This document shows, one piece after another, positions 53,341 to 62,344 of a DNA stretch of 64,000 nt (position 1 is its first letter; every line of letters begins with the position of its first letter). The stretch is from a virus. Under the pieces are notes generated by a model that saw nothing but the letters and a program-made list of their open reading frames with translations, had not been told where the DNA came from and ran no database searches. The position numbers and the translations under genes are program-made. The stretch covers positions 25,058 to 89,057 of the IMG/VR virus record IMGVR_UViG_3300027969_000074, one strand, 5' to 3'.

Positions 53341-56300
53341 TTATATTAGTCCATCACTAATTATTTCAACTCTAGCGGCTACGGCAATTGAATCACCTGC
53401 ATTATTTGCAATATTAATAATTAGAGCGCCGTGTGCAATTGTAAAAGTTGGAAGTGAAACCCAAAGCGCTGAATCTTGAGCAAGCGTAATTTCAGTAAAT
53501 CCAGTTCCAACAATTGAAATTGTTCCACTAACATTTTTAACAGCTCCACTATACATTCGATAATCAACCTCATGTGAATTAGCAACACTTCCAATTACAT
53601 AAATTTGAAGACCATAGATGCGGTTAGCTGTATTAAACTTAACTTCCTCAGATGGATAGGTAATGTATAAATTATCATTACCAAATGGAGGAATTGGATC
53701 AGCATATAAAATATTTGAATGAGACTGTTTTACTCCAGTTGCTCCATTTTGGTGGCGACTGTATACAGTTTCGTTTGGCATTTCAGCAACAGCACTAGAT
53801 CCAATTTGTAGCGCAGTTAATGTAGTATCTTCAAATATTCCAAATGTTGAATCAACTACACTTGTTCCACCTGCGCCAAATACAGTATATTGAGATTGAG
53901 TACCAGATACAGAAACCGAAGTTCCGCTTGTACCGGAAGTACCGCTTGTTCCAGAAGTACCATTTGAACCATTTCGGCCAGAGGTACCAGAGGTACCATC
54001 AGAACCAGATGTTCCAGTTAATCCGCTTGTTCCGCTTGAACCATTAGTTCCAGAGACTCCGTCAATACCTGATGTTCCAGATGAACCGTTAGAACCAGAA
54101 CTTCCACTTGTTCCAGTTGAACCTGAAGTACCAGAAGTACCAGTTGAACCAGAAGTTCCGCTTGTTCCAGAAGTTCCAGTTGAACCTGAAGTTCCAGAAG
54201 TTCCGCTTGAACCTGAAGTTCCAGAAGTTCCGCTTGAACCAGAAGTTCCAGAAGTACCCCTAGTTCCAGAAGTTCCAGAAGAACCGGCAGTTCCGCTTGT
54301 TCCAGTTGAACCTGACGTACCGCTTGAACCGTTTGTACCTGAGACTCCATCAATACCGGAAGTACCAGAGCTACCGTTTGAGCCAGAAGAACCGGAAGTA
54401 CCAGCTGAACCAGATGTTCCAGAAGTACCAGTTGAACCAGAAGTACCAGAAGTACCAGCTGAACCAGATGTTCCAGAAGTACCAGTTGAACCAGACGTAC
54501 CTGAAGTACCGCTTGTTCCGGAAGTTCCGCTTGTGCCAGAAGTACCAGAAGTTCCTGAAGTACCAGTTGAACCTGAAGTTCCGCTTGTTCCTGATGTACC
54601 AGTTGAACCTGAAGTTCCACTTGTTCCAGACGTACCAGATGTTCCGCTTGTTCCAGTTGAACCTGAAGTACCGGAAGTTCCTGAAGTACCACTTGTTCCT
54701 GAAGTTCCTGAGCTACCAGATGTTCCGGTTGAACCGGAAGTTCCGCTTGTTCCAGATGTTCCAGTTGAACCACTAGTTCCAGATGTTCCAGTTGAACCAC
54801 TAGTTCCAGATGTTCCAGTTGAACCAGAAGTACCACTTGTGCCTGACGTACCAGTTGATCCAGAAGTACCGCTTGTTCCAGAAGAACCTGAGGTACCAGT
54901 TGAACCTGAGGTACCTGAGCTACCGTTTGTTCCAGAGACTCCATCAATACCAGAAGTTCCGCTTGTGCCTGAAGTTCCGCTTGTGCCTGAAGTTCCAGTT
55001 GAACCCGAAGTTCCACTTGTGCCGGAAGTACCATTTGAACCTGAAGTTCCAGAAGTACCAGTTGAACCTGAAGTTCCACTTGTTCCTGAAGTACCAGTTG
55101 AACCCGAAGTACCAGATGTTCCAGAGGATCCGCTAGTTCCAGAAGTTCCAGTTGAACCTGATGTTCCAGACGTACCTGAAGTTCCGCTTGTACCTGAAGT
55201 ACCGTTTGATCCAGATTCGCCTGATGTACCAGAGCTACCGTCTGTTCCAGAAACTCCGTCTATACCGCTTGTTCCAGCAGTGCCGCTTGTACCGGAAGTA
55301 CCACTTGTGCCGGAAGTACCATTTGAACCTGAAGTTCCAGAAGTACCAGTTGAACCTGAAGTTCCACTTGTGCCTGAAGTTCCAGAAGTACCGCTTGTTC
55401 CTGATGTTCCAGCCGAACCTGATGTACCTGATGTACCAGAGGTTCCGCTTGTTCCAGAAGTACCAGAGGTTCCGCTTGTTCCAGAAGTACCAGAACTTCC
55501 GTTTGACCCGGAAGTACCACTAGTTCCACTAGAACCAGTTGCAGCAATTATGGCTAAGAAAATTTGATGATTATTTGCAAATTGTGGATTACCGCCAGAA
55601 CTAACTAGTGCAACTGGAACAGTCCAGTAATTAGAGGCTCCAGTAATTAAAGTAGTTGCTCCATTAATAACCCATACTTGATAATTTGCACTATTGTTTC
55701 GATCTTGAATTGTTAATTGTTGACCTACTTGTAATAGAGCTAAAAATATATCAATATCAGTTATTGGAGCATCGGTTAAATGATTTATGTTTATTTGTGT
55801 TGAATTAATTAAAGTTGCATTATTCCAAATAATATGACCATCTCCAGGATTACCGGATTGTGCATTAGTTTTAGCTTCATAATAGAATACACTAGTTGAA
55901 ACACCATTTGCGCCAGAAGTACCACTAGTTCCAGTAGAACCGGAAGTACCAGAGGTCCCATTAGATCCTATTCCACTTGTACCTGATGTACCGTTAGTGC
56001 CTGAAGTTCCTGATGAACCTGAGGTTCCTGAAGTACCGGTAGAACCTGAAGTTCCTGAGCTACCATCTGTTCCAGAGACTCCATCAATACCTGAAGTACC
56101 TGAAGTTCCGTCAGAACCGGCAGTTCCATCTATTCCTGAAGTACCTGATGTGCCAGAAGTTCCATCTGAACCGTTTGAACCGGAAGTTCCGCTTGTTCCA
56201 GAAGTACCGCTTGTGCCGGATGTTCCGTTTGAGCCTGATTCGCCAGAAGTACCTGAGCTACCGTCTGTGCCTGAGACTCCATCAATACCAGAAGTACCAG

Positions 56301-59300
56301 AGGTTCCGCTTGTTCCAGAAGTACCATCAGAACCAGTTGAACCCGAAGTTCCGCTTGTTCCAGAAGTTCCATCTGAACCGGAAGTTCCAGAAGTTCCATC
56401 TGATCCTGAAGTACCAGAAGTACCAGTTGAGCCTGACGTTCCGCTTGTTCCAGAAGTACCTGAAGTACCTGAAGTTCCGCTTGTTCCGTCTGAACCTGAA
56501 GTACCACTTGTGCCAGTTGAACCAGAGGTTCCACTAGTTCCAGTTGAACCTGAAGTTCCGCTTGAACCATCTGTTCCTGAGACTCCATCAATACCGGAAG
56601 TACCTGAAGTACCGCTTGTACCAGCCGTACCTGATGTACCGGTAGAACCTGACGTACCGCTTGAACCGTCTACACCGCTTAGGCCTGAACTACCAGAGGT
56701 TCCGCTTGTTCCGTCTATTCCAGAGGTTCCACTTGTTCCATCAGAACCATTTGTTCCGTCAATACCTGAAGTACCAGAAGTACCATCTGACCCACTTGTT
56801 CCTGATGTACCGTCTGAACCATTTGTTCCGTCTATACCTGAGGTTCCGCTTGTTCCTTCTGAGCCTGAAGTACCAGAGCTACCATCTGTTCCAGAGACTC
56901 CATCAATACCTGAAGTACCGCTTGTTCCAGAAGTTCCATCTGAACCATTTGTTCCATCAATACCTGAAGTACCTGATGTACCGTCTGAACCATTTGAACC
57001 CGAAGTTCCGCTTGTTCCTGAGGTTCCATTTGAACCTGATTCTCCAGAAGTACCTGAGCTACCGTCTGTTCCAGAGACTCCATCAATACCAGAAGTTCCA
57101 CTAGTTCCAGAGGTACCACTTGTTCCTGAAGTACCAGATGTGCCAGAAGTTCCATCTGACCCGCTTGTGCCTGAGGTTCCATCTGAACCTGAGGTACCGC
57201 TTGTGCCGGAAGTTCCGTCTGAACCTGAAGTACCGCTAGTTCCATCTGAACCTGAAGTTCCAGAAGTTCCATCTGACCCGCTTGTGCCGGAAGTTCCGTC
57301 TGAACCTGAAGTACCACTAGTTCCGTCTGAACCTGAAGTTCCAGAAGTACCAGTTGAACCTGAAGTACCAGAGCTACCATCTGTTCCTGAGACTCCATCA
57401 ATACCTGAAGTACCGCTTGTTCCAGAAGTTCCATCTGAACCATTTGATCCAGAAGTACCGCTTGTTCCAGAAGTTCCATCTGACCCATTTGAACCTGACG
57501 TGCCTGACGTACCGTCGGAACCGGCAGTACCAGAAGTACCGTTTGATCCAGATTCTCCAGAAGTACCAGAGCTACCATCTGTTCCTGAGACTCCATCAAT
57601 ACCGGAAGTTCCACTTGTTCCATCTGAACCAGTTGAACCAGAAGTTCCGCTTGAACCATCTACTCCGCTTAGTCCTGAGCTACCACTTGTTCCAGAAGAA
57701 CCGTCTGCTCCATTTGTTCCATCTATACCGCTTGTTCCAGAAGTTCCACTTGTTCCATCTGAACCGGAGGTTCCATCTGATCCGTTTGTTCCATCAATAC
57801 CTGAAGTTCCTGATGTTCCGTCTGACCCAGATGTACCACTTGTTCCAGTTGAACCTGACGTTCCTGAAGAACCATCTGTTCCTGATACTCCGTCTATTCC
57901 ACTTGTTCCAGAAGTTCCATCTGAACCTGAAGTACCAGAAGTTCCATCTGAACCAGAAGTTCCATCTGATCCGTTTGTTCCGTCTATTCCGCTTGTTCCT
58001 GAAGTTCCGCTTGTTCCATTTGATCCAGATTCTCCAGAAGTACCAGAGCTACCGTCTGTTCCAGAGACTCCATCAATACCTGAAGTTCCACTTGTACCAG
58101 AAGTACCGTCTGAACCAGTTGAACCGGAAGTTCCACTAGTTCCATCTGAACCAGAAGTTCCGCTAGTTCCATCTGACCCAGAAGTTCCGCTAGTTCCATC
58201 TGAACCTGATTCGCCTGAAGTTCCTGAGCTACCGTCTGTACCAGAAACTCCGTCAATACCTGAAGTTCCACTTGTTCCAGAAGTACCATCTGAACCATTT
58301 GTTCCATCGATTCCCGAAGTACCTGAGGTACCGTCTGATCCGCTTGTTCCATCAGATCCTAATATACTAAAACTAATTGTATATACTGCGGAGCTAGCGT
58401 AAGTGCCATTATTACCTAAACAATTATCAACGGTAAATACGTATGCCATACCAGGACCAACTGACATCATACTAGAAGAATCTATTACATAAATACCAAA
58501 ATTGGAATTATTACCTACTTCAGTTATTTGTATTATAAGTTTATAATGGTTAGTATTAACCCAATTTTTATAAAAGTCTAATAAATTTCCAGCAGGATTA
58601 AGACTATAATCAAGAGTGTTTATTGTTATTTGTGAAACTAGATTAACCGCGGTTGTATCTGTTGAAAATAGCTGTTGAAGCGTGTTTCCGGTTGAGTATT
58701 CCCATCTTAATGAAACTGCTCCGTCATTTCCAGTATAGCCGCTTGTTCCGTCTGATCCTGAAGTTCCAGAAGTTCCATCTGATCCTGAAGTACCGCTTGT
58801 TCCAGATGTACCGTCTGACCCGTTTGTTCCATCTATACCTGAAGTTCCGCTTGTACCGGAAGTACCGTCTGAACCATTTGTTCCATCTATACCTGAAGTA
58901 CCCGAAGTTCCTTCAGAACCTGAGGTTCCGCTTGAACCATCTGTTCCCGATACTCCTTCAATACCTGAGGTTCCGCTTGTTCCATCTGATCCGTTTGTTC
59001 CATCTATACCTGAGGTTCCGCTTGTACCGTCTGAACCTGAAGTTCCAGAAGTTCCATCTGAACCCGAAGTTCCGCTTGTTCCATTTGAACCTGATTCTCC
59101 AGAAGTACCAGAGCTACCATCTGTTCCAGAGACTCCATCAATACCTGAAGTTCCACTTGTGCCAGAAGTACCGTCTGAACCGTCTGTTCCGTCTATTCCG
59201 CTTGTTCCTGAAGTTCCATCTGAACCATTTGAACCAGAAGTTCCGCTTGTTCCTGAGGTTCCATTTGAACCTGATTCTCCAGAAGTACCAGAGCTACCAT

Positions 59301-60639
59301 CTGTTCCAGAGACTCCATCAATACCGGAAGTACCTGAAGTTCCAGAAGTACCGTCTGAACCATTTGTTCCGTCTATTCCAGAAGTACCGCTTGTTCCGTC
59401 TGATCCTGAAGTACCAGAAGTTCCATCTGATCCTGAAGTACCGCTTGTTCCAGATGTACCATCAGAACCGGAAGTACCGTCTGACCCAGTTGAACCAGAA
59501 GTTCCGCTTGAACCGTCTACTCCACTTAATCCTGAGCTACCGCTTGTTCCAGAAGAACCATCTGCCCCGTTAGTTCCATCAATACCCGAAGTACCGGAAG
59601 TACCGTCTGAACCTGAAGTACCTGAAGTTCCATCTGATCCAGATTCGCCTGATGTACCTGAGCTACCATCTGTTCCTGAGACTCCATCAATACCGGAAGT
59701 ACCGGAAGTACCGTCTGACCCGTTTGTTCCATCTATTCCACTTGTTCCTGAAGTACCGTCTGAACCAGAAGTTCCGCTTGTTCCAGAAGTTCCACTAGTA
59801 CCATTTGAACCAGATTCACCTGATGTACCTGAGCTACCGTCTGTTCCTGAGACTCCATCAATACCTGAAGTTCCACTTGTGCCAGAAGTACCGTCAGATC
59901 CAGTTAAACCTGAAGTTCCGCTTGTACCAGAAGTACCGCTTGTTCCAGAAGTACCACTAGTACCATTTGAACCTGATTCGCCAGAAGTTCCTGAGCTACC
60001 ATCTGTTCCTGATACTCCGTCTATTCCGCTTGTACCAGAAGTACCATCTGAACCGTCTGTTCCATCGATTCCACTTGTTCCGGAAGTTCCGTTTGAACCT
60101 GAAGTACCACTTGTTCCGGACGTTCCGCTTGTTCCATCTGAGCCAGATTCACCTGATGTACCTGAGCTACCATCTGTTCCTGAGACTCCATCAATACCGG
60201 AAGTACCGTCAGATCCGTTTGAACCGGAAGTTCCATTTGACCCTGATACTCCAGATGTTCCACTTGTTCCAGAAGAACCTGAAGTACCGGAAGTTCCATT
60301 TGACCCTGATACTCCAGATGTTCCACTTGTTCCGGAAGTACCGGAAGTTCCATTTGATCCTGAGGTACCGGCAGTTCCAGCTGATCCGCCTCCTGATGCA
60401 AATTCTACTAAATCTGTATCTAAAATTCCATCACGATACCAATATTTATGAGAGCTACCTCCAAAGATAAGGCGTACTTCCATTGATTGAAAACGGATGG
60501 CTGAAAGGATTGCGGTATTTGCTGCCGCTTTTGCCGCAGATTCATTTGCACCAGTGTATGGACCTGACCATGCATCTACTGGTACTGGGTTAACTGGTTG
60601 TATACCATACGGTAATTGTAATCCTGTGGTTAATGACAT
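53341..60639 (-). CDS. Giant Gly-X-Y repeat fibre C, Asp/Glu/Ile-rich variant
   Basis: In this 2432-residue protein, the first 85 residues (LQLPYGIQPVNPVPVDAWSG; EVRLIFGGSSHKYWYRDG) form a beta head. Triplet runs follow, with a larger module GIDGVSGTDGSSGTSGESGS repeated many times, so Asp, Glu, Ile and Val enter the X/Y positions, unlike fibres A and B. Folded islands lie at about 58360-58735 (EVGNNSNFGIYVID) and 55530-55910 (LLQVGQQLTIQDRNNSANYQ). The last 195 residues form a beta-rich tip (LYITYPSEEVKFNTANRIYGLQIYV). It follows the 542-aa fibre protein by 6 bases and precedes fibre B. Probably a second trimeric fibre or a coat of similar fold. Confidence 0.8.
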   Translation of the reverse strand: MSLTTGLQLPYGIQPVNPVPVDAWSGPYTGANESAAKAAANTAILSAIRFQSMEVRLIFGGSSHKYWYRDGILDTDLVEFASGGGSAGTAGTSGSNGTSGTSGTSGTSGVSGSNGTSGTSGSSGTSGTSGVSGSNGTSGSNGSDGTSGIDGVSGTDGSSGTSGESGSDGTSGTSGTSGTSGSNGTSGTSGIDGTDGSDGTSGTSGIDGVSGTDGSSGTSGESGSNGTSGTSGTSGTSGTSGTSGLTGSDGTSGTSGTSGIDGVSGTDGSSGTSGESGSNGTSGTSGTSGTSGSDGTSGTSGIDGTNGSDGTSGTSGIDGVSGTDGSSGTSGESGSDGTSGTSGSDGTSGTSGIDGTNGADGSSGTSGSSGLSGVDGSSGTSGSTGSDGTSGSDGTSGTSGTSGSDGTSGTSGSDGTSGTSGIDGTNGSDGTSGTSGTSGIDGVSGTDGSSGTSGESGSNGTSGTSGTSGSNGSDGTSGTSGIDGTDGSDGTSGTSGTSGIDGVSGTDGSSGTSGESGSNGTSGTSGSDGTSGTSGSDGTSGTSGIDGTNGSDGTSGTSGIEGVSGTDGSSGTSGSEGTSGTSGIDGTNGSDGTSGTSGTSGIDGTNGSDGTSGTSGTSGSDGTSGTSGSDGTSGYTGNDGAVSLRWEYSTGNTLQQLFSTDTTAVNLVSQITINTLDYSLNPAGNLLDFYKNWVNTNHYKLIIQITEVGNNSNFGIYVIDSSSMMSVGPGMAYVFTVDNCLGNNGTYASSAVYTISFSILGSDGTSGSDGTSGTSGIDGTNGSDGTSGTSGTSGIDGVSGTDGSSGTSGESGSDGTSGTSGSDGTSGTSGSDGTSGTSGSTGSDGTSGTSGTSGIDGVSGTDGSSGTSGESGSNGTSGTSGTSGIDGTNGSDGTSGSDGTSGTSGSDGTSGTSGIDGVSGTDGSSGTSGSTGTSGTSGSDGTSGTSGIDGTNGSDGTSGSDGTSGTSGTSGIDGTNGADGSSGTSGSSGLSGVDGSSGTSGSTGSDGTSGTSGIDGVSGTDGSSGTSGESGSNGTSGTAGSDGTSGTSGSNGSDGTSGTSGTSGSNGSDGTSGTSGTSGIDGVSGTDGSSGTSGSTGTSGTSGSDGTSGTSGSDGTSGTSGSDGTSGTSGSDGTSGTSGSDGTSGTSGTSGSDGTSGTSGSDGTSGTSGTSGTSGTSGTSGTSGIDGVSGTDGSSGTSGESGSNGTSGTSGTSGSNGSDGTSGTSGIDGTNGSDGTSGTSGTSGIDGVSGTDGSSGTSGSEGTSGTSGIDGTNGSDGTSGTSGSDGTSGTSGIDGTNGSDGTSGTSGIDGTSGTSGSSGLSGVDGSSGTSGSTGTSGTAGTSGTSGTSGIDGVSGTDGSSGTSGSTGTSGTSGSTGTSGTSGSDGTSGTSGTSGTSGTSGTSGSTGTSGTSGSDGTSGTSGSDGTSGTSGTSGSTGSDGTSGTSGTSGTSGIDGVSGTDGSSGTSGESGSNGTSGTSGTSGTSGTSGSNGSDGTSGTSGTSGIDGTAGSDGTSGTSGIDGVSGTDGSSGTSGSTGTSGTSGSSGTSGTNGTSGTSGIGSNGTSGTSGSTGTSGTSGANGVSTSVFYYEAKTNAQSGNPGDGHIIWNNATLINSTQININHLTDAPITDIDIFLALLQVGQQLTIQDRNNSANYQVWVINGATTLITGASNYWTVPVALVSSGGNPQFANNHQIFLAIIAATGSSGTSGTSGSNGSSGTSGTSGTSGTSGTSGTSGTSGTSGSAGTSGTSGTSGTSGTSGTSGSTGTSGTSGSNGTSGTSGTSGTSGTAGTSGIDGVSGTDGSSGTSGESGSNGTSGTSGTSGTSGTSGSTGTSGTSGSSGTSGTSGSTGTSGTSGTSGSTGTSGTSGSNGTSGTSGTSGSTGTSGTSGTSGTSGTSGIDGVSGTNGSSGTSGSTGTSGSSGTSGTSGSTGTSGTSGTSGSTGTSGTSGSTGTSGTSGSTGTSGTSGTSGSTGTSGSSGTSGTSGTSGTSGTSGSTGTSGTSGTSGTSGTSGSTGTSGTSGTSGSTGTSGTSGTSGTSGTSGTSGTSGTSGSTGTSGTSGSAGTSGTSGSTGTSGTSGSAGTSGSSGSNGSSGTSGIDGVSGTNGSSGTSGSTGTSGTAGSSGTSGTRGTSGTSGSSGTSGTSGSSGTSGTSGSTGTSGTSGTSGSTGTSGTSGSTGTSGSSGSNGSSGTSGIDGVSGTNGSSGTSGLTGTSGSDGTSGTSGRNGSNGTSGTSGTSGTSGTSVSVSGTQSQYTVFGAGGTSVVDSTFGIFEDTTLTALQIGSSAVAEMPNETVYSRHQNGATGVKQSHSNILYADPIPPFGNDNLYITYPSEEVKFNTANRIYGLQIYVIGSVANSHEVDYRMYSGAVKNVSGTISIVGTGFTEITLAQDSALWVSLPTFTIAHGALIINIANNAGDSIAVAARVEIISDGLI
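53930..60390 (-). repeat. Gly-X-Y coding repeat of fibre C (with two folded islands)
   Basis: Triplets GTS, GSD, GSN, GST plus the 20-residue module containing GIDGVSGTDGSSGTSGESGS, which recurs roughly every 40-90 residues. The acidic content distinguishes it from fibres A and B and gives the run a regular charge pattern. Confidence 0.9.
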
Positions 60640-60645
60640 ATTCTA

Positions 60646-62274
60646 TTATCTAGTTATTTGGTGTCGGTGCGATGTTCCATAAGGAGTCGCATTTGTCATG
60701 GTATAGTTACGATACGATACGTTAGTACCGTATGAGTCAACAACATTAAACGTTGATAAAACATAGTTTGCTGTAATATCTGCGTTTAATGCATCTAAGT
60801 CAACTACACTGCTTAAACTTAGTGTAGCTGGCATTGCTGCTGTAAAATTGATGTATGAAGTACCGGTTAATAAATTAAATGGATTACTTCCATCAGTAAA
60901 TATTCGGGTTCCTAGTGCTCTAATATCACTTGATGTTGTTGGAACTGCTGATGATGGTCCATAAAATATTAGATTTAAAAAACTAACTGTAGTATTTCCG
61001 CCAGTTACAAAACTCGATAAGTAAGTTTGATATGCATCAATTACTTTTACTCGATAATATATTGTAGTTGAAGCAAATAGTGCAGTATCATTATGGTTAG
61101 TTAATGTAATACTTGAAGTACCTGGACCAATTGAAACGGCTGATCCAATATCTACCCATGTACTATTATTTAATGAGTATTGTAGAGTATAACTAGATAA
61201 GGCACTGTTTACACTATTTCGGGTAATTGTTCCACTTAAATTAGTATTAATATTTCCCTTTTCTCTTTTGGTATTTGTTTCAGGTGAAGTACTTGAAACG
61301 GCTGCAACGGTTAATGAAATTGATGGTGCTGAATATGCAATTGGTGTAATATTTAAAGTAGCAGTTGCTGTTGCACCAGCTGAATCAGTTACAACATATC
61401 TGTAATTAAAGGCAGCTGTATTATAATTAGTATCAGTGAGTGAATGTGTATAGGTACTTGGTGTGGTGGTTGAAGTTGATAAAACTGTCCATGAACCTGC
61501 ACCGCCTCTTCGCCATTCAAGAGAAACACTAGTAACGGTTGCGCCTAAACTATTTATTGTATAACTAAAATTTAAAACATTACTAATTGCAGTTTGATTA
61601 AATGCAATTGACGTACTGGAAGTTAAGGCAACGGTTGGTGTAATTGGCTCAGCAATTGCTAAACTAATTACCTCAGCTGGAGTTTTTCCAGTTGCTGGAA
61701 TAGTATCGCCATTTACATAACGGCCAAAGGTTCTACCTCCAGTTAATGAAACTATTAAATCAGTTGGATAAGTATAGGTATCACCGCTAGTTCCAGAAGT
61801 ACCATGTGAACCGGCCTGACCAGAAGTACCCGAAGTACCATCTGAACCTGAAGAACCAGATTGACCGCTTGTACCAGAAGAACCGGCTTGGCCTGAAGTA
61901 CCCGAAGTACCATCTGAACCATCTTGACCAGAAGTACCAGAAGTACCATGCGAACCTGAAGAACCAGATTGACCGCTTGTACCGGAAGAACCGGCTTGGC
62001 CTGAAGTACCCGAAGTACCATCTGAACCAGAAGTACCTGAAGAAAATCCTAATGGGCTTGTTCCACTTGAACCTGATGTTCCAGAAGAACCAGTTGCGCC
62101 TGAAGTACCACTTGAACCAGAGGTACCGTTTGAGCCAGAACCACCGGATCCGGCACCAGGAGAATCACTATAATAAGCATTACCCGCAGAATCAACTACT
62201 AAAAACTTATTTAATGAATTATCTTGACTTAGGTTGCTGAGGTCAACCTGTTTTATTTTGAGTTTATTAGACAT
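60646..62274 (-). CDS. Shorter Gly-X-Y fibre-type protein with Ig-like C-terminal domains
   Basis: In this 542-residue protein, residues 1-40 (LKIKQVDLSNLSQDNSLNKFLVVDSAGNAYY) form a small attachment-type head. Residues about 41-165 are Gly-X-Y triplets with Gln, His and Asp (GQAGSSGTSG, GSHGTSG). The remainder consists of beta sandwich repeats (SVSLEWRRGGAGSWTVLST; YTLQYSLNNSTWVDIGS; TIYYRVKVIDAYQTYLSSF), resembling fibronectin/Ig-like modules, and ends in a beta-rich tip. It is the first gene of the fibre operon, behind an ATAAATAA motif 31-38 bases upstream, and may be the short partner that links the giant fibres to the baseplate. Role inferred. Confidence 0.75.
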   Translation of the reverse strand: MSNKLKIKQVDLSNLSQDNSLNKFLVVDSAGNAYYSDSPGAGSGGSGSNGTSGSSGTSGATGSSGTSGSSGTSPLGFSSGTSGSDGTSGTSGQAGSSGTSGQSGSSGSHGTSGTSGQDGSDGTSGTSGQAGSSGTSGQSGSSGSDGTSGTSGQAGSHGTSGTSGDTYTYPTDLIVSLTGGRTFGRYVNGDTIPATGKTPAEVISLAIAEPITPTVALTSSTSIAFNQTAISNVLNFSYTINSLGATVTSVSLEWRRGGAGSWTVLSTSTTTPSTYTHSLTDTNYNTAAFNYRYVVTDSAGATATATLNITPIAYSAPSISLTVAAVSSTSPETNTKREKGNINTNLSGTITRNSVNSALSSYTLQYSLNNSTWVDIGSAVSIGPGTSSITLTNHNDTALFASTTIYYRVKVIDAYQTYLSSFVTGGNTTVSFLNLIFYGPSSAVPTTSSDIRALGTRIFTDGSNPFNLLTGTSYINFTAAMPATLSLSSVVDLDALNADITANYVLSTFNVVDSYGTNVSYRNYTMTNATPYGTSHRHQITR

Positions 62275-62304
62275 TATACTGGACTTGCATTTTTCTACCT
62301 ACAG

Positions 62305-62312
62305 TTATTTAT
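62305..62312 (-). promoter_or_regulatory. ATAAATAA late-promoter-like motif of the fibre operon
   Basis: The minus strand reads ACTGATAAATAACTGTAGG 31-38 bases before the ATG at 62274, in a 70-base gap after the glycosyltransferase gene. It carries the full TGATAAATAAC consensus and would drive the 542-aa and giant fibre genes. Confidence 0.45.
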
Positions 62313-62344
62313 CAGTATACTGTATGCGATAAGGCATATCCGGT

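Noticed and set aside
36066-60390. CRISPR-like or minisatellite appearance of the regularly spaced repeats
   Set aside because: The period is 9 bases and multiples, the repeats encode continuous Gly-X-Y protein, there are no unique spacers of constant length and no cas genes.
37465-60451. Very long plus-strand reading frames (up to about 1,190 codons) reading as Pro-Glu-Val-Pro repeats across the giant fibre genes
   Set aside because: They are the antisense of Gly-Ser/Thr triplets: the complement of GGN-TCN-type codons has no stops in several frames. They lack leaders, contain no folded domain, and stop or lose coherence wherever the fibre genes have non-repetitive islands.
35604-60639. Other-frame minus-strand ORFs rich in Leu, Val, Gln and Glu (for example within 39395-42184)
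   Set aside because: These are shadow frames of the same repeats; they have no starts with leaders and break at every folded island.
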